DNA from: CBDCKR01 sp964572045
GTDB lineage: Bacteria; Gemmatimonadota; Gemmatimonadetes; Longimicrobiales; Gaopeijiaceae
Assembly (NCBI GenBank): GCA_964572045.1
Contig: CAZNEI010000001.1
Span: 1 to 64,000, forward strand
DNA length: 64,000 nt
Direction: 5' to 3'
Shown: positions 54,147 through 62,497 of the stretch, piece after piece
How positions within the stretch are numbered: the first letter of the stretch is position 1
Layout of the letters: the number at the start of each line of letters is the position of its first letter
Notes under the pieces: generated by a model
The model's input: only the letters and a program-made list of their open reading frames with translations
Told to the model about the DNA's origin: nothing
The model's database searches: none
Position numbers and translations under genes: made by a program

Positions 54147-55846
54147 GCCCTCTCGACTGGTTGGTCTTCGCCGTCTACTTCGGCGGCGTCATCTGGTTCG
54201 CGCTCTACAGGAGCCGGACAAACGTGGGGGTCGAGGGCTTCTTCCTCGCGAACCGCCGGGTCCCGTGGGCTGCCGTCGGCCTTTCGGTGATGGCCACGCA
54301 GGCCAGCGCCATCACCTTTATCGGCACCACCGGGCAGGCCTTCGACGACGGGATGCGGTTCATCCAAGTCTACCTCCCCCAGCCGCTCGTAATGGTGCTC
54401 CTCTGCGTGCTCTTCGTTCCGTTCTTCTACCGCTCCAAGGTGTTCACGGCGTACGAGTACTTGGAGAACCGCTTCGACGCAAAGACCCGCTCGCTCACGA
54501 GCTTCCTCTTCCTCATCTCTCGAGGGCTGGCAGCGGGCTTCGTGCTCTACGCGCCCGCCATCGTCCTCTCGGTGATCATGGGTTGGGACGAGAGGGTGAC
54601 GATCCTGATCATGGGGGTGGTCACGATCGCCTACACCATGGCCGGCGGCATCACGGCGGTCATCTGGACCGACGTGGTCCAGATGCTGATGATGTTCGTG
54701 GGGATCGCCGTGGCTCTGGCGATTCTCTTCGACACTCTCCCGACGGATGTGGGAGTGGCCGAGGTCGTCTATCTCGGCGGGATTCAACAGATGTGGTCGA
54801 GCATCGACTGGTCCTGGGATCCGACGAACACCTACACGATCTGGTCCGGGATGATCGGGGGGTTCTTCCTGGCGCTCGCCTACTTCGGGTGCGACCAGAG
54901 CCAGGTCCAACGGTACCTGACGGCCGAATCGCTCCGGTCGAGCCGGCTGTCACTCATCTTCAACGCCTTTCTCAAGGTGCCGATGCAGTTTGCCATCCTG
55001 GCCATCGGTGTGCTGCTTTTCGTCTTTTACCACTTCGAGCGGCCGCCGCTCCTCTTCAACTCGGCCGAGGTGACGATCGTGCACGAGAGCGAGAGGGAAG
55101 ACGAGTTCCGCAGCCTCGAGCAGGAGCATCGAGACGTCCACTCGCTGCGCAGGCAGACGACCCTGAGTCTTCTCGAGGGGCGGCGGAACGGCGAGAACGT
55201 GGCCGACCTGAGGGAACGCATCGGCGGCTACGACGCGAGGCTGCTCGGAGTTCGTCGGGAAGCGAGGGCCATCGTCTCCGAGGTCCGCGGGGGCTCATCC
55301 AACGACGTGAACTACGTCTTCCCGTCCTATCTCATCCAGTACGTGCCCGCCGGCATCTTGGGCCTCTTGATCGCGGTGATCTTCGCGGCGGCCATGTCGT
55401 CGCTCGACTCGGAACTGACCGCGCTATCGAGCGCCACGGTGATCGATTTCTACCGGCGGCACTTCAAAAGGGACGCGTCGGAGGCCCACTACGTGCTGGT
55501 CTCACGCGCGGCCACGCTCGTCTGGGGAGCCTTCGCGTGCGGCGTCGCTCTGTACGCGGGCCAGCTCGGGTCTCTGCTGGAGGCTGTGAATCAGGTTGGC
55601 TCATTCTTCTACGGTTCGCTCCTGGGGGTGTTCCTCTTGGCCTTCCTGGTGAGGCGGGCCGACGGGAACGGGGCCTTTTGGGGGCTTCTGGGCGGGATGC
55701 TGGCCGTCTTCACCGTTTCGATCACGACCGACATCTCGTGGCTCTACTACAACGTCGTGGGAGCGTTCGCCGTGCTGGGGATCGGTACGGTCGTGAGCTT
55801 GCTGGCGTTGAACGGATCTCGCGAGCCGGGTCCGCCCCCACGCTGA
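54143..55846 (+). CDS. Sodium:solute symporter (SSS family)
   Basis: A 567-residue inner-membrane Na+ symporter with about 13 TM helices: GVEGFFLANRRVPW near TM1-2, YEYLENRFDAKTRS, and the TM8 sodium-site region AAMSSLDSELTALSSA. Between two TM helices is a charged, coiled-coil-like insertion of about 75 residues (HESEREDEFRSLEQ to SEVRGG, 55080-55290), unusual for the family. It starts at a GTG inside the stop of the small gene. The substrate may be the sugar or amino sugar released by the PIG-L enzyme (inference). Confidence 0.92.
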   Translation: MSPLDWLVFAVYFGGVIWFALYRSRTNVGVEGFFLANRRVPWAAVGLSVMATQASAITFIGTTGQAFDDGMRFIQVYLPQPLVMVLLCVLFVPFFYRSKVFTAYEYLENRFDAKTRSLTSFLFLISRGLAAGFVLYAPAIVLSVIMGWDERVTILIMGVVTIAYTMAGGITAVIWTDVVQMLMMFVGIAVALAILFDTLPTDVGVAEVVYLGGIQQMWSSIDWSWDPTNTYTIWSGMIGGFFLALAYFGCDQSQVQRYLTAESLRSSRLSLIFNAFLKVPMQFAILAIGVLLFVFYHFERPPLLFNSAEVTIVHESEREDEFRSLEQEHRDVHSLRRQTTLSLLEGRRNGENVADLRERIGGYDARLLGVRREARAIVSEVRGGSSNDVNYVFPSYLIQYVPAGILGLLIAVIFAAAMSSLDSELTALSSATVIDFYRRHFKRDASEAHYVLVSRAATLVWGAFACGVALYAGQLGSLLEAVNQVGSFFYGSLLGVFLLAFLVRRADGNGAFWGLLGGMLAVFTVSITTDISWLYYNVVGAFAVLGIGTVVSLLALNGSREPGPPPR

Positions 55847-56101
55847 GCGGCTGCTCCACTGCGGGTCGATCGATTCACGACAGGCGGAAGGGCGAGAGCC
55901 GCCACCTGGACGAGTCCCCAGTTCCCGGAGCGGCAAAGCGCCTTTTCCGGAGCCGCAGACCGGGAGTATCTTCCAGACTCCCTCTTCGAGCGGCCAAGAG
56001 CACTGAAGGGATCCCGAACTCCCGCGGCTTGTGGGCACGGTGACCGGCACGCTCCCAGGGGTGACGCAGCGAGGCCGCGGTTTGTTTCCGAGGGTAGATC
56101 A

Positions 56102-56401
56102 ATGGCAGTCACGGAGAAGGCAGTTCAAAGCGCCCTGAGGACGGTCAAGGACCCGGAGCTCGATCTCGACCTCGTCGTTCTCGGGCTTGTCTACGACATT
56201 GAGATCGACGGCGGAGGCGTGCACGTAGTCATCTCGCTGACCTCGCCCATGTGCCCCGTCGCCGACCAGATCGTCCAGAACGCTCAGACTGCGGTCGAGG
56301 CGTTGGACGAGGTCGACAGCTGCGAGGTTGATCTCACCTTCGATCCACCCTGGACCCCCGAGCGTATCGCACCGCTGATCCGGGCGTCGCTAGGACTCTG
56401 A
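56102..56401 (+). CDS. DUF59/MIP18 metal-sulfur cluster assembly factor (PaaD N-domain-like)
   Basis: A 99-residue DUF59 protein. It has KDPELDLDLVVLGLVYDI, the conserved Cys in LTSPMCPVADQI and the end motif DPPWTPERI. Relatives are SufT (Fe-S maturation) and the N-terminal domain of PaaD, the maturation factor of the phenylacetyl-CoA epoxidase. Because a PaaA/PaaC-like oxygenase and a lone zinc ribbon, the other half of PaaD, follow, this is more likely the PaaD half than a general SufT. The ATG follows GAGGGTAG. Confidence 0.88.
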   Translation: MAVTEKAVQSALRTVKDPELDLDLVVLGLVYDIEIDGGGVHVVISLTSPMCPVADQIVQNAQTAVEALDEVDSCEVDLTFDPPWTPERIAPLIRASLGL

Positions 56402-56453
56402 GCGCCATCTCCCTCAGGCATGGGGGTCAGAGACGAACGCCCGCCGTGGGGAA

Positions 56454-56487
56454 CTTCTTCGTTCGAACGATCGTTCGAACGAAGAAG
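56454..56487. promoter_or_regulatory. Perfect 34-bp palindrome upstream of the diiron oxygenase
   Basis: Positions 56454-56470 and 56471-56487 are exact reverse complements. The core CGTTCGAACGATCGTTCG contains nested GTTCGAAC boxes. It lies 41 bp before the GTG of the oxygenase gene and 53 bp after the DUF59 gene. Long palindromes of this type are typical operators for TetR-family dimers bound side by side, but a hairpin in RNA is equally possible. The identity of any regulator is unknown; none is encoded next to it. Confidence 0.7.
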
Positions 56488-56527
56488 CAACGTTGGAATG
56501 AACTTCGGTTGAGACGCGTAAAGAGCC

Positions 56528-57462
56528 GTGCCACGCTTCACGGACGAGGAACTGAAGGCCAGGGTCCGGGACGGGTATATCGTGGAGTCGGTCGAGGAGA
56601 TGACGGAGGGGGTACCGGAAGGCCCTGGTCGTCCAACTGACGGTTCAGGCCGACACGGAGCTCATCAGTGGACCGGCGTACTGGTTGGCTGCCCGTCACG
56701 CTCCCTCGGCCAATACGCACGTGAGCGCGCACGCGATCATTCAGGACGAGATGGCTCACGCCAACATCGCGTATCGACTGCTGGAGGATCTCGGGGAGTC
56801 GAAGGAGTATTTGGTGTATGAGAGGGACCCGAGTGACTTCAAGCATCCGTACGGTTTCGACCAACCCTTGGAGAACTGGGCCGAGCTGATCGTGGCGAAC
56901 GGGTTCTTCGACCGGGCGGGGATCACACTCCTCGGTGACGTTCACAGGAATACGTCCTACGGACCCCTCAAGCGGGCGCTTACCAAGGTCGTGATGGAGG
57001 AGACGGGCGGCATGCGTTGTAGTGGATGGTGCCCTCTCCGTCGCGCTGGAGGGCTTCTCCGAGGGTGCCTACGAGCCAGCTCGATTGCGGATGCCGAAGA
57101 TGCTAGCTGAAGAGACCTTTCATCACGATCTGGGCGTTGCCTGGTTCCGGAAGCTGGCCTCCGGCTCGAAGGAGGCGCGCGTCCGCCTGCGCGACTCGGT
57201 GCTCCGGATGCTGGCCTGGCTGATGCCCGCCGACCGAGCCGGCAGGGCCCAAGAGGCCTCGGGTCTGGTGCCCGAAGGGGCTGTGCTGCGCTCGCGGTTC
57301 GAGACACGCTGCGAGGAGCTTCTCTCGCTGGTGGACATCGACGTGACGACCGCGCAGCCGGAGCGGGATGGATGGGACGCGGGCCGCGGCCGCGGCCACC
57401 CAGACGAGGAATCAGTGAAACGCGCGAGGGGCGACCTCAACCGTATGCTCCTCGTAGAGTGA
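56528..57462 (+). pseudogene. PaaA/PaaC-like diiron oxygenase, frameshifted and probably fused from two subunits
   Basis: The GTG at 56528 opens MPRFTDEELKARVRDG; a run of five G at 56608-56612 then shifts the frame. The continuation reads YRKALVVQLTVQADTELIS, QDEMAHANIAYRLLEDLG, NTSYGPLKRALTKVVMEE, aligning with PaaA/PaaC (ferritin-like diiron proteins; Glu and ExxH ligands kept). Near 57003-57025 homology jumps frame again to VVDGALSVALEGFSEGAYE and LAEETFHHDLG. This second segment aligns with the same helix region just passed, so it looks like the 3' part of a paralogous subunit. The zinc ribbon follows by 8 bp. Confidence 0.75.
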
Positions 57463-57470
57463 GGAAGGCG

Positions 57471-57656
57471 GTGACGGAGGGTGCCATCACGTCGGAGAGG
57501 CTTCCCGAGGCCCCCCAGTGCCCGTTTTGCGGCGGGACCGAGACGGAATTGATGAACCCGTTCGGATCGCAGGCGTCGGTCTCGAGCTACTGGTGCCGCG
57601 GCTGTCGCAGCCCGTTCGAGGTCATGAAGCGGCGGGGAAGGGGTACGGGAGGATGA
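57471..57656 (+). CDS. Stand-alone PaaD-type zinc-ribbon protein
   Basis: A 61-residue protein with two Cys pairs, CPFCGGTETELMNPFGS and YWCRGCRSPFEVMK. It matches the C-terminal zinc ribbon of PaaD, which in most phenylacetate operons is fused to the DUF59 domain. Here the DUF59 half is a separate gene 1 kb upstream (56102-56401). GTG start at 57471 with GAGGAAGG. It probably delivers or repairs the metal site of the oxygenase, by analogy with PaaD. Confidence 0.8.
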   Translation: MTEGAITSERLPEAPQCPFCGGTETELMNPFGSQASVSSYWCRGCRSPFEVMKRRGRGTGG

Positions 57657-58019
57657 GGCCGCGGCGTCCGGGACCCCCACCGTTCTTCACGACGTCTCGA
57701 AGACCACGGCGTGGGCCTCCGGCGTTCACTCGGCGAGGTCGCCCAGTGCCCGCCCACGGAGACCGCCCCAGGCAGCGGAGCTTCGCCTCCACCTTCTCGG
57801 ACCCAGATCGGCAAAGCCCTTCCACGCACAAGCCAGCCGAGCCGTCGCCGATCTGCTCCCGTGTTGCCGCCGGGACCCTTCCCCTCGGCGCCGGTCATTT
57901 CTGGCCATCATGTCGTATATAGCAACGAGAGAATATGATGGAGCGGGCCCTCAATTCCGCCCGGCCAAGAAAAACGTGTCAAGCATCACCACGCCCAAGG
58001 GCTCGGAGTCACATGAGTC
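57657..58019. other. Intergenic region, no gene seen
   Basis: About 360 bp. The right third is AT-richer and contains TCGTATATAGC around 57913-57923, which could include a -10 box for the lipoprotein gene; no good -35 is seen. Confidence 0.4.
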
Positions 58020-58727
58020 ATGACGTTTGATCACCCAAGTCACCGCTTTCCTCGACGGTTCCTGCGGATGCCGATCCGGGCCCTTGGAGCCGTCTCCTCC
58101 GGCCTTGTTCTGGTGGCCTGCACGACCGTCGCGCCGCTCCCTGCCCCCCGCTCCTTGATCGTTCGCTCGGGAGCCAGACTCCAGGCCGACCGGGCCCGGC
58201 TTTCCGAGATCGACATCTGGGTACGCGCCCAGCAGGAGAATATCGTGATGGATCCGTCGTTCTGGATCATCGAGAATCCCACCCCCGTCGAGACGTATCC
58301 GTGGGACGGACTGACGATCACGGCTGACACCGCTTTCGTACTAGTCCCCGCGGTGGCTCCGGAGTCGGGGGCGATCATGTCCTTCTACGGCCACTACCAT
58401 CTCATGAAGAAGATGGGGCGCCTGGACGAGTTCCTTCCCGAGGCGGCGGAGGCGGAAGGGTATGAGCTTGAGAGGGCGATCCTCACCCGCGTGGCTGACG
58501 CGTGGCTGTACGGCCGGGCGCTCTTCGACATGACGCCCTATGGGCCCCTCGACGAGATCATGTACGCCCGCGAGCATGGCTTCCTCGACGCGCTGATCCT
58601 CACCGCGCGCCCCGACGAGTTCTCGGACGAAAGAAGCGCGTGGCTCGAAGCGAGTCCGGGTCGGGAGGGGGAATATCGGGAGTGGTACGTCGAAACCTTC
58701 GAGCGGGAGCCTCCCGGCCTCCGCTGA
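58020..58727 (+). CDS. Hypothetical lipoprotein
   Basis: A 235-residue protein with a lipoprotein signal (GAVSSGLVLVACTT). The mature domain has conserved-looking blocks (WIIENPTPVETYPW, MSFYGHYHLMKKMG, EFLPEAAEAEGYELERAILTRVADAWLYGRALFD) but I do not recognise the family. An in-frame ATG at 58068 just before the signal peptide is an alternative start and fits lipoprotein signal lengths better. It stands between intergenic DNA and a convergent small gene. Confidence 0.6.
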   Translation: MTFDHPSHRFPRRFLRMPIRALGAVSSGLVLVACTTVAPLPAPRSLIVRSGARLQADRARLSEIDIWVRAQQENIVMDPSFWIIENPTPVETYPWDGLTITADTAFVLVPAVAPESGAIMSFYGHYHLMKKMGRLDEFLPEAAEAEGYELERAILTRVADAWLYGRALFDMTPYGPLDEIMYAREHGFLDALILTARPDEFSDERSAWLEASPGREGEYREWYVETFEREPPGLR

Positions 58728-58781
58728 GGCGCGGGCTTGTGTCCCCGGGGCTTGCCGCCGCCGACGAGACGCACTCGGAGG

Positions 58782-59114
58782 CTAGGGGAGCGGACCCGAC
58801 ACTTTCCACCGGGCACCGATGGCTGCGGCGTCCCCTTCCACGGGCCACACGTGAATGTCCACGCGTCCGGTTCGGCGAATGCGGTCGTCCGAGGGGCGCC
58901 CGCCGAAGAGGGCGAACCCGGCCACCCGGATCCTGCACGACATCCCGCCATCGGGAGAGTCGGCCCGTAGGATCGCGCCCCTGAGTTCGCGCGTGGTCAG
59001 GGCCTCTCCCGACCGAAGCCGGAGCTTCAACAACCGGCCCGACCCCGCGTGAGGGGCGTCCAGAACATCCAGAACGCGGAAGACCGCCTTGTGCTCCCGT
59101 GTCACTGACGTCAT
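58782..59114 (-). CDS. Small conserved-looking hypothetical protein
   Basis: A 110-residue protein, basic and beta-rich by composition (FRVLDVLDAPHAGSGRLLKL, GGMSCRIRVAGFALFGG, RTGRVDIHVWPVEG). No known motif. The ATG at 59114 is chosen; a longer frame to 59195 has unlike composition. Codon usage is similar to neighbours, which supports a real gene, but evidence is moderate. Confidence 0.5.
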   Translation of the reverse strand: MTSVTREHKAVFRVLDVLDAPHAGSGRLLKLRLRSGEALTTRELRGAILRADSPDGGMSCRIRVAGFALFGGRPSDDRIRRTGRVDIHVWPVEGDAAAIGARWKVSGPLP

Positions 59115-59185
59115 ATGCCTTCTGGTGTCGATGAGCAATCCCTGGCAGAACGCAAGTAGGCTAGCGAAGGACGGTGGACCGAACA

Positions 59186-60625
59186 ATGGACCCAACCGGG
59201 TGGGACCCGAGTGTGGAGGGGCTCGAACTCAGCGCTGACGACATGCGTCGGCTCGGATACGAGGCCGTCGACCGGATCGTGGATCGCTGGACCACTCTAC
59301 GTGAGGGGCCGGCATGGGAGGGAGCCACCCGGGTGGATATGGAGCGGCTCCTCCGGGAGGGGGCGCCCGAAGAGGGCTCTCCTCCCATCGAAGTGATGAG
59401 GCGAGCGACCAGGGAAGTCCTGCGCTACGCGGGACGGATCGACCACCCCCGCTTCTTCGCTTTCGTGCCCTCATCGCCGACGTGGCCCACGGTTCTCGCC
59501 GACCTGCTCGCGTCCGGCTTCAATGTCTTTCAGGGAACTTGGCTCGAGTCCGCTGGTCCGAGCCAAGTCGAACTCGTGGTGCTGGATTGGTTCCGGGAGT
59601 GGCTTGGGCTGCCCGCCACGGCCGGTGGTGTCTTCACGAGCGGCGGCTCGGCCGCGAATCTGGATGCGCTCGTCGCGGCCCGGTCGAGCCGTGGCCATCC
59701 GCCGCGCCCCGTCTTCTATAGCTCCGATCAGGCTCACTCCTCCCTGGGTCGGGCCGCCCGCATCGCGGGGTTCGGGGTCGACGAGATGCGCACCGTCGCC
59801 ACGGACGATCGGTACCGCATCGACGTCGAGGCCCTTCGGCGCGTGATCCGCAGGGACCGGAAGGCGGGACATGACCCTCTCTTTGTGGCCGCAAGCGGCG
59901 GGGCGACGAACACGGGCGCGGTGGATCCGCTTCGCGATCTCGGCGAGCTCTGCAGGGAAGAGGGCGTGTGGCTCCACGTGGACGGGGCCTATGGAGGATT
60001 CGCCGTGCTGACCGAAGAGGGCCGGAGAGCACTCGACGGCATCGAGCTGGCCGACAGCGTGACGCTCGACCCTCACAAATGGCTCTTCCAGTCTTACGAG
60101 AGCGGATGCCTGCTCGTGAGGGATATCGCCGACCTAGATGCGGCCTTCCGCACAAGCCCCGAGTATCTGCAGGATGTTCGCATGGGTGCCGATCACGTGA
60201 ACTTCGGGGAGCGCGGCCTTCAGCTCTCCCGGTCGTTCCGGGCACTCAAGGTATGGATGTCGATCAAGACGTTCGGGGTCGCGGCGTTTCGAGAGGCGAT
60301 CGGGCGATCGATAAGGCTGGCCCGGGAGGCCGAGAGGTACGTGAAGGAGGCCGACGAACTCGAGCTCCTCACCCCCCAGCAGCTTGGCATCCTCTGCTAT
60401 CGATACAACCCCAAGGGTCGCACGTTCGGCGGCGAAGCGCTTGACGAACTCAATGCGGCGATCCAAGCGCGGATCGTTGAAAGCGGATACGCGATGGTCT
60501 CGTCCACGCGTTTGAGAGGGGTCTACTCCCTCCGGCTCTGCGTGATGAACTACAGGTCGACGAGGCAGGACGTGGTGGGCACGCTCGGCCGGGTCGAGGA
60601 ACTCGGCCGGGAGCTCCTGAGGTGA
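59186..60625 (+). CDS. Aromatic-L-amino-acid/PLP-dependent decarboxylase
   Basis: A group II PLP decarboxylase (DDC/TDC/GAD type) that forms an amine and CO2 from an amino acid. Features: RIDHPRFFAFVPSSPTW, TSGGSAANLDAL, WLHVDGAYGGFA (Asp) and the Schiff-base Lys in LDPHKWLFQSYESG. The N-terminal MRRLGYEAVDRIVDRW fits DDC-type enzymes. Either ATG 59186 or GTG 59174 could initiate. It overlaps the CPBP gene by 4 bp. Confidence 0.92.
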   Translation: MDPTGWDPSVEGLELSADDMRRLGYEAVDRIVDRWTTLREGPAWEGATRVDMERLLREGAPEEGSPPIEVMRRATREVLRYAGRIDHPRFFAFVPSSPTWPTVLADLLASGFNVFQGTWLESAGPSQVELVVLDWFREWLGLPATAGGVFTSGGSAANLDALVAARSSRGHPPRPVFYSSDQAHSSLGRAARIAGFGVDEMRTVATDDRYRIDVEALRRVIRRDRKAGHDPLFVAASGGATNTGAVDPLRDLGELCREEGVWLHVDGAYGGFAVLTEEGRRALDGIELADSVTLDPHKWLFQSYESGCLLVRDIADLDAAFRTSPEYLQDVRMGADHVNFGERGLQLSRSFRALKVWMSIKTFGVAAFREAIGRSIRLAREAERYVKEADELELLTPQQLGILCYRYNPKGRTFGGEALDELNAAIQARIVESGYAMVSSTRLRGVYSLRLCVMNYRSTRQDVVGTLGRVEELGRELLR

Positions 60626-61365
60626 GGATGCCGCCTGGCGGGCTGCTACTCGCCGGTCTGTCGGCGTACCCTCTTCTCGCGCTGTTTCTCGCCCAACGGT
60701 CGGGCCTCGGACTGCTCGACGGCTTGTTCCTGGCCGGACTTCTAGAGCTCCTGCCCGTCCTGGCCCTCGGACAGGTCATGTTGGCCCGAGACGTGGAGAT
60801 CGAGAGAGTCCCGGCCTATTTGCATTCCGGCGCCACGATTCTCGTGCTCGGGATCCTGAGCCTGCTCATGGGCCGGAGAGTGGGCGGGTTGGAGGCGCTA
60901 GGGCTCGAGACCCCCTTGTCGGCTTCGGACCTGGTCTGGACGGGCGCGCTGTCGGCTGCAGGTCTCGTGACGCTGCTGGCCTTTCGCCGCCTACGGCGAG
61001 CCTTGGGGAAGGAGGAGACCCAGCTCGTGCGCGACCTCATGCCTGTCACCCGGCAGGAGATGGGGCTGTTCGCGTGGCTGTCCCTCTGTGCCGGCTTCGG
61101 GGAAGAGGTCGCCTATCGCGGCTACGCCATGACCGCCCTAATGCTCGTCAGCGGATCGGCTGCTCTTGCACTGATCGTAACCTCTGCCACCTTTGGAGTG
61201 CTCCATGCGTATCAGGGGCCGATTGGGGTGGTGAGGACCGGGGTAATCGGACTGATCATGGGTGCCGCTCTCCTCCATACGGGGAGCCTGTGGCCGCCCA
61301 TCGTCGCCCACGCCCTCATCGACCTCATAGCCGGACTCGTAGTGCGGGAGCGGCTGCTTTCGTAG
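60622..61365 (+). CDS. CPBP-family intramembrane glutamic protease
   Basis: A 247-residue polytopic membrane protein with about six hydrophobic helices. It carries the CPBP/Rce1 motifs EEVAYRGY (Glu pair and Arg), the His in GVLHAYQG and AHALIDL. Such enzymes cleave in-membrane substrates or serve bacteriocin immunity. It begins with GTG overlapping the decarboxylase stop, so the two are coupled; the functional link is unclear. Confidence 0.9.
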   Translation: MRMPPGGLLLAGLSAYPLLALFLAQRSGLGLLDGLFLAGLLELLPVLALGQVMLARDVEIERVPAYLHSGATILVLGILSLLMGRRVGGLEALGLETPLSASDLVWTGALSAAGLVTLLAFRRLRRALGKEETQLVRDLMPVTRQEMGLFAWLSLCAGFGEEVAYRGYAMTALMLVSGSAALALIVTSATFGVLHAYQGPIGVVRTGVIGLIMGAALLHTGSLWPPIVAHALIDLIAGLVVRERLLS

Positions 61366-61407
61366 GCACGGGCCCACGTAGGGGCCCCTCGACGCTGGGG
61401 AAGCAAC

Positions 61408-61824
61408 ATGGAGATCGATCTTGCGCTCTTGGCCGACGCCGCCACGATCGACGCCGCCGGAAAGATGAACATCCTCGGCGTCTTCGACCGCATCAGCGTA
61501 AGCCAGTTTCCCGCCCAACACGGTCGCATCGCGCTGGTTCTGCGCCTGACGGCCGGCACTTCGGAGATGGGCCTGCACGACATGGAGATCCGGCTGTCCG
61601 ACCCGGGCGGAGCCGAGGTGCTCTCGGTCAACGGTGAGATGCAACTCGGGGGAGGTGCCCACGCGAGCGAGGGCATCCGGGTGCCGCACGTGCTCAACAT
61701 CGACAGGCTCGTGTTTCCCGCGCCGGGACGCTACAGCTTCGACGTCAGAGTCGACGGACAACATCACGTGACGATACCACTCGTCGTCGACGGACCTCCG
61801 TCTGTGCGCCCCGCCCTTGCTTGA
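61408..61824 (+). CDS. DUF6941-like protein
   Basis: A 138-residue beta-rich protein with the N-terminal signature LALLADAATIDAAGKMNILGVFDRI, the hallmark of the DUF6941 group found in Gemmatimonadota, Chloroflexota and relatives. The rest forms a beta-sandwich-like domain (HDMEIRLSDPGGAEVL, GRYSFDVRVDG). Function unknown; no catalytic motif. It is followed closely by another hypothetical gene. Confidence 0.75.
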   Translation: MEIDLALLADAATIDAAGKMNILGVFDRISVSQFPAQHGRIALVLRLTAGTSEMGLHDMEIRLSDPGGAEVLSVNGEMQLGGGAHASEGIRVPHVLNIDRLVFPAPGRYSFDVRVDGQHHVTIPLVVDGPPSVRPALA

Positions 61825-61937
61825 GGCTGGTTGGCGACCTATCTCCCGAGAGCGACGGGCGCCGCTGGATTGACGTGCCCCCCTTCGGTGGGAGGACTAA
61901 GCCGGACAGGGACGCTCGGGAGCAAGGAGAGCGAACT

Positions 61938-62360
61938 GTGATCGTGCACTGCAACTTCGAGGAGTTGTCGGCCTTGAAGACTGGTGCGCGACAGATTCTC
62001 GCCGGCCAGCCAACCGGGCGAGAGGCCGTGGCCGCCCTACCCGGGCAGCGGGAGCGGGTGGCCCACCTGTTGCCGCGCCTGGTCGGCGACCTTTCGATAC
62101 AGTCGCTCGCCGATCAGCGGGCCCTATACGGAGCCGTCGCATCGGTCGTCCAAGTCCTGCGGATGGAGATGGAGGAAGCAGTGGCGGACACGCACCCGGC
62201 GCACGAAGGAGCCGTATCCGCCTACTTCGACTTTGCCCACGCCTTGTCGGTCCTGTCGCGCCTCGAGGAGCTCGGGCGGACGATGGAGGCCCTGATCGAA
62301 CTCGTGACAGAGGGTCCCGTCACGGATGAGCTGGCTGCGGAGTTCGGCTTTCCTACCTGA
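61938..62360 (+). CDS. Hypothetical helical protein
   Basis: A 140-residue protein beginning with GTG (AAGGAG upstream) and starting VIVHCNFEELSALKTGAR. It is largely helical (QSLADQRALYGAVASVVQVL, SAYFDFAHALSVLSRLEELG). No known family. An upstream in-frame start at 61821 is possible but its added sequence is Pro/Arg/Gly-rich. It lies between the DUF6941-like gene and the sigma factor. Confidence 0.6.
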   Translation: MIVHCNFEELSALKTGARQILAGQPTGREAVAALPGQRERVAHLLPRLVGDLSIQSLADQRALYGAVASVVQVLRMEMEEAVADTHPAHEGAVSAYFDFAHALSVLSRLEELGRTMEALIELVTEGPVTDELAAEFGFPT

Positions 62361-62497
62361 TTCTCACGCGGAGGAGACGGCCACAGCGGGCGGTTGCGGT
62401 CGCCTCCGACCGGCTCCTCAGCCGCAGGTCGGCGGGGTGGCGGAGGACAATCGCGATACCTTATGCCCTTGATGCCTACCGCTTCGCATCGAAATTC

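Noticed and set aside
54265..56043. 592-codon frame overlapping the SSS symporter
   Set aside because: Arg/Gly/His-rich composition typical of an out-of-frame reading; the overlapping frame is a clear symporter.
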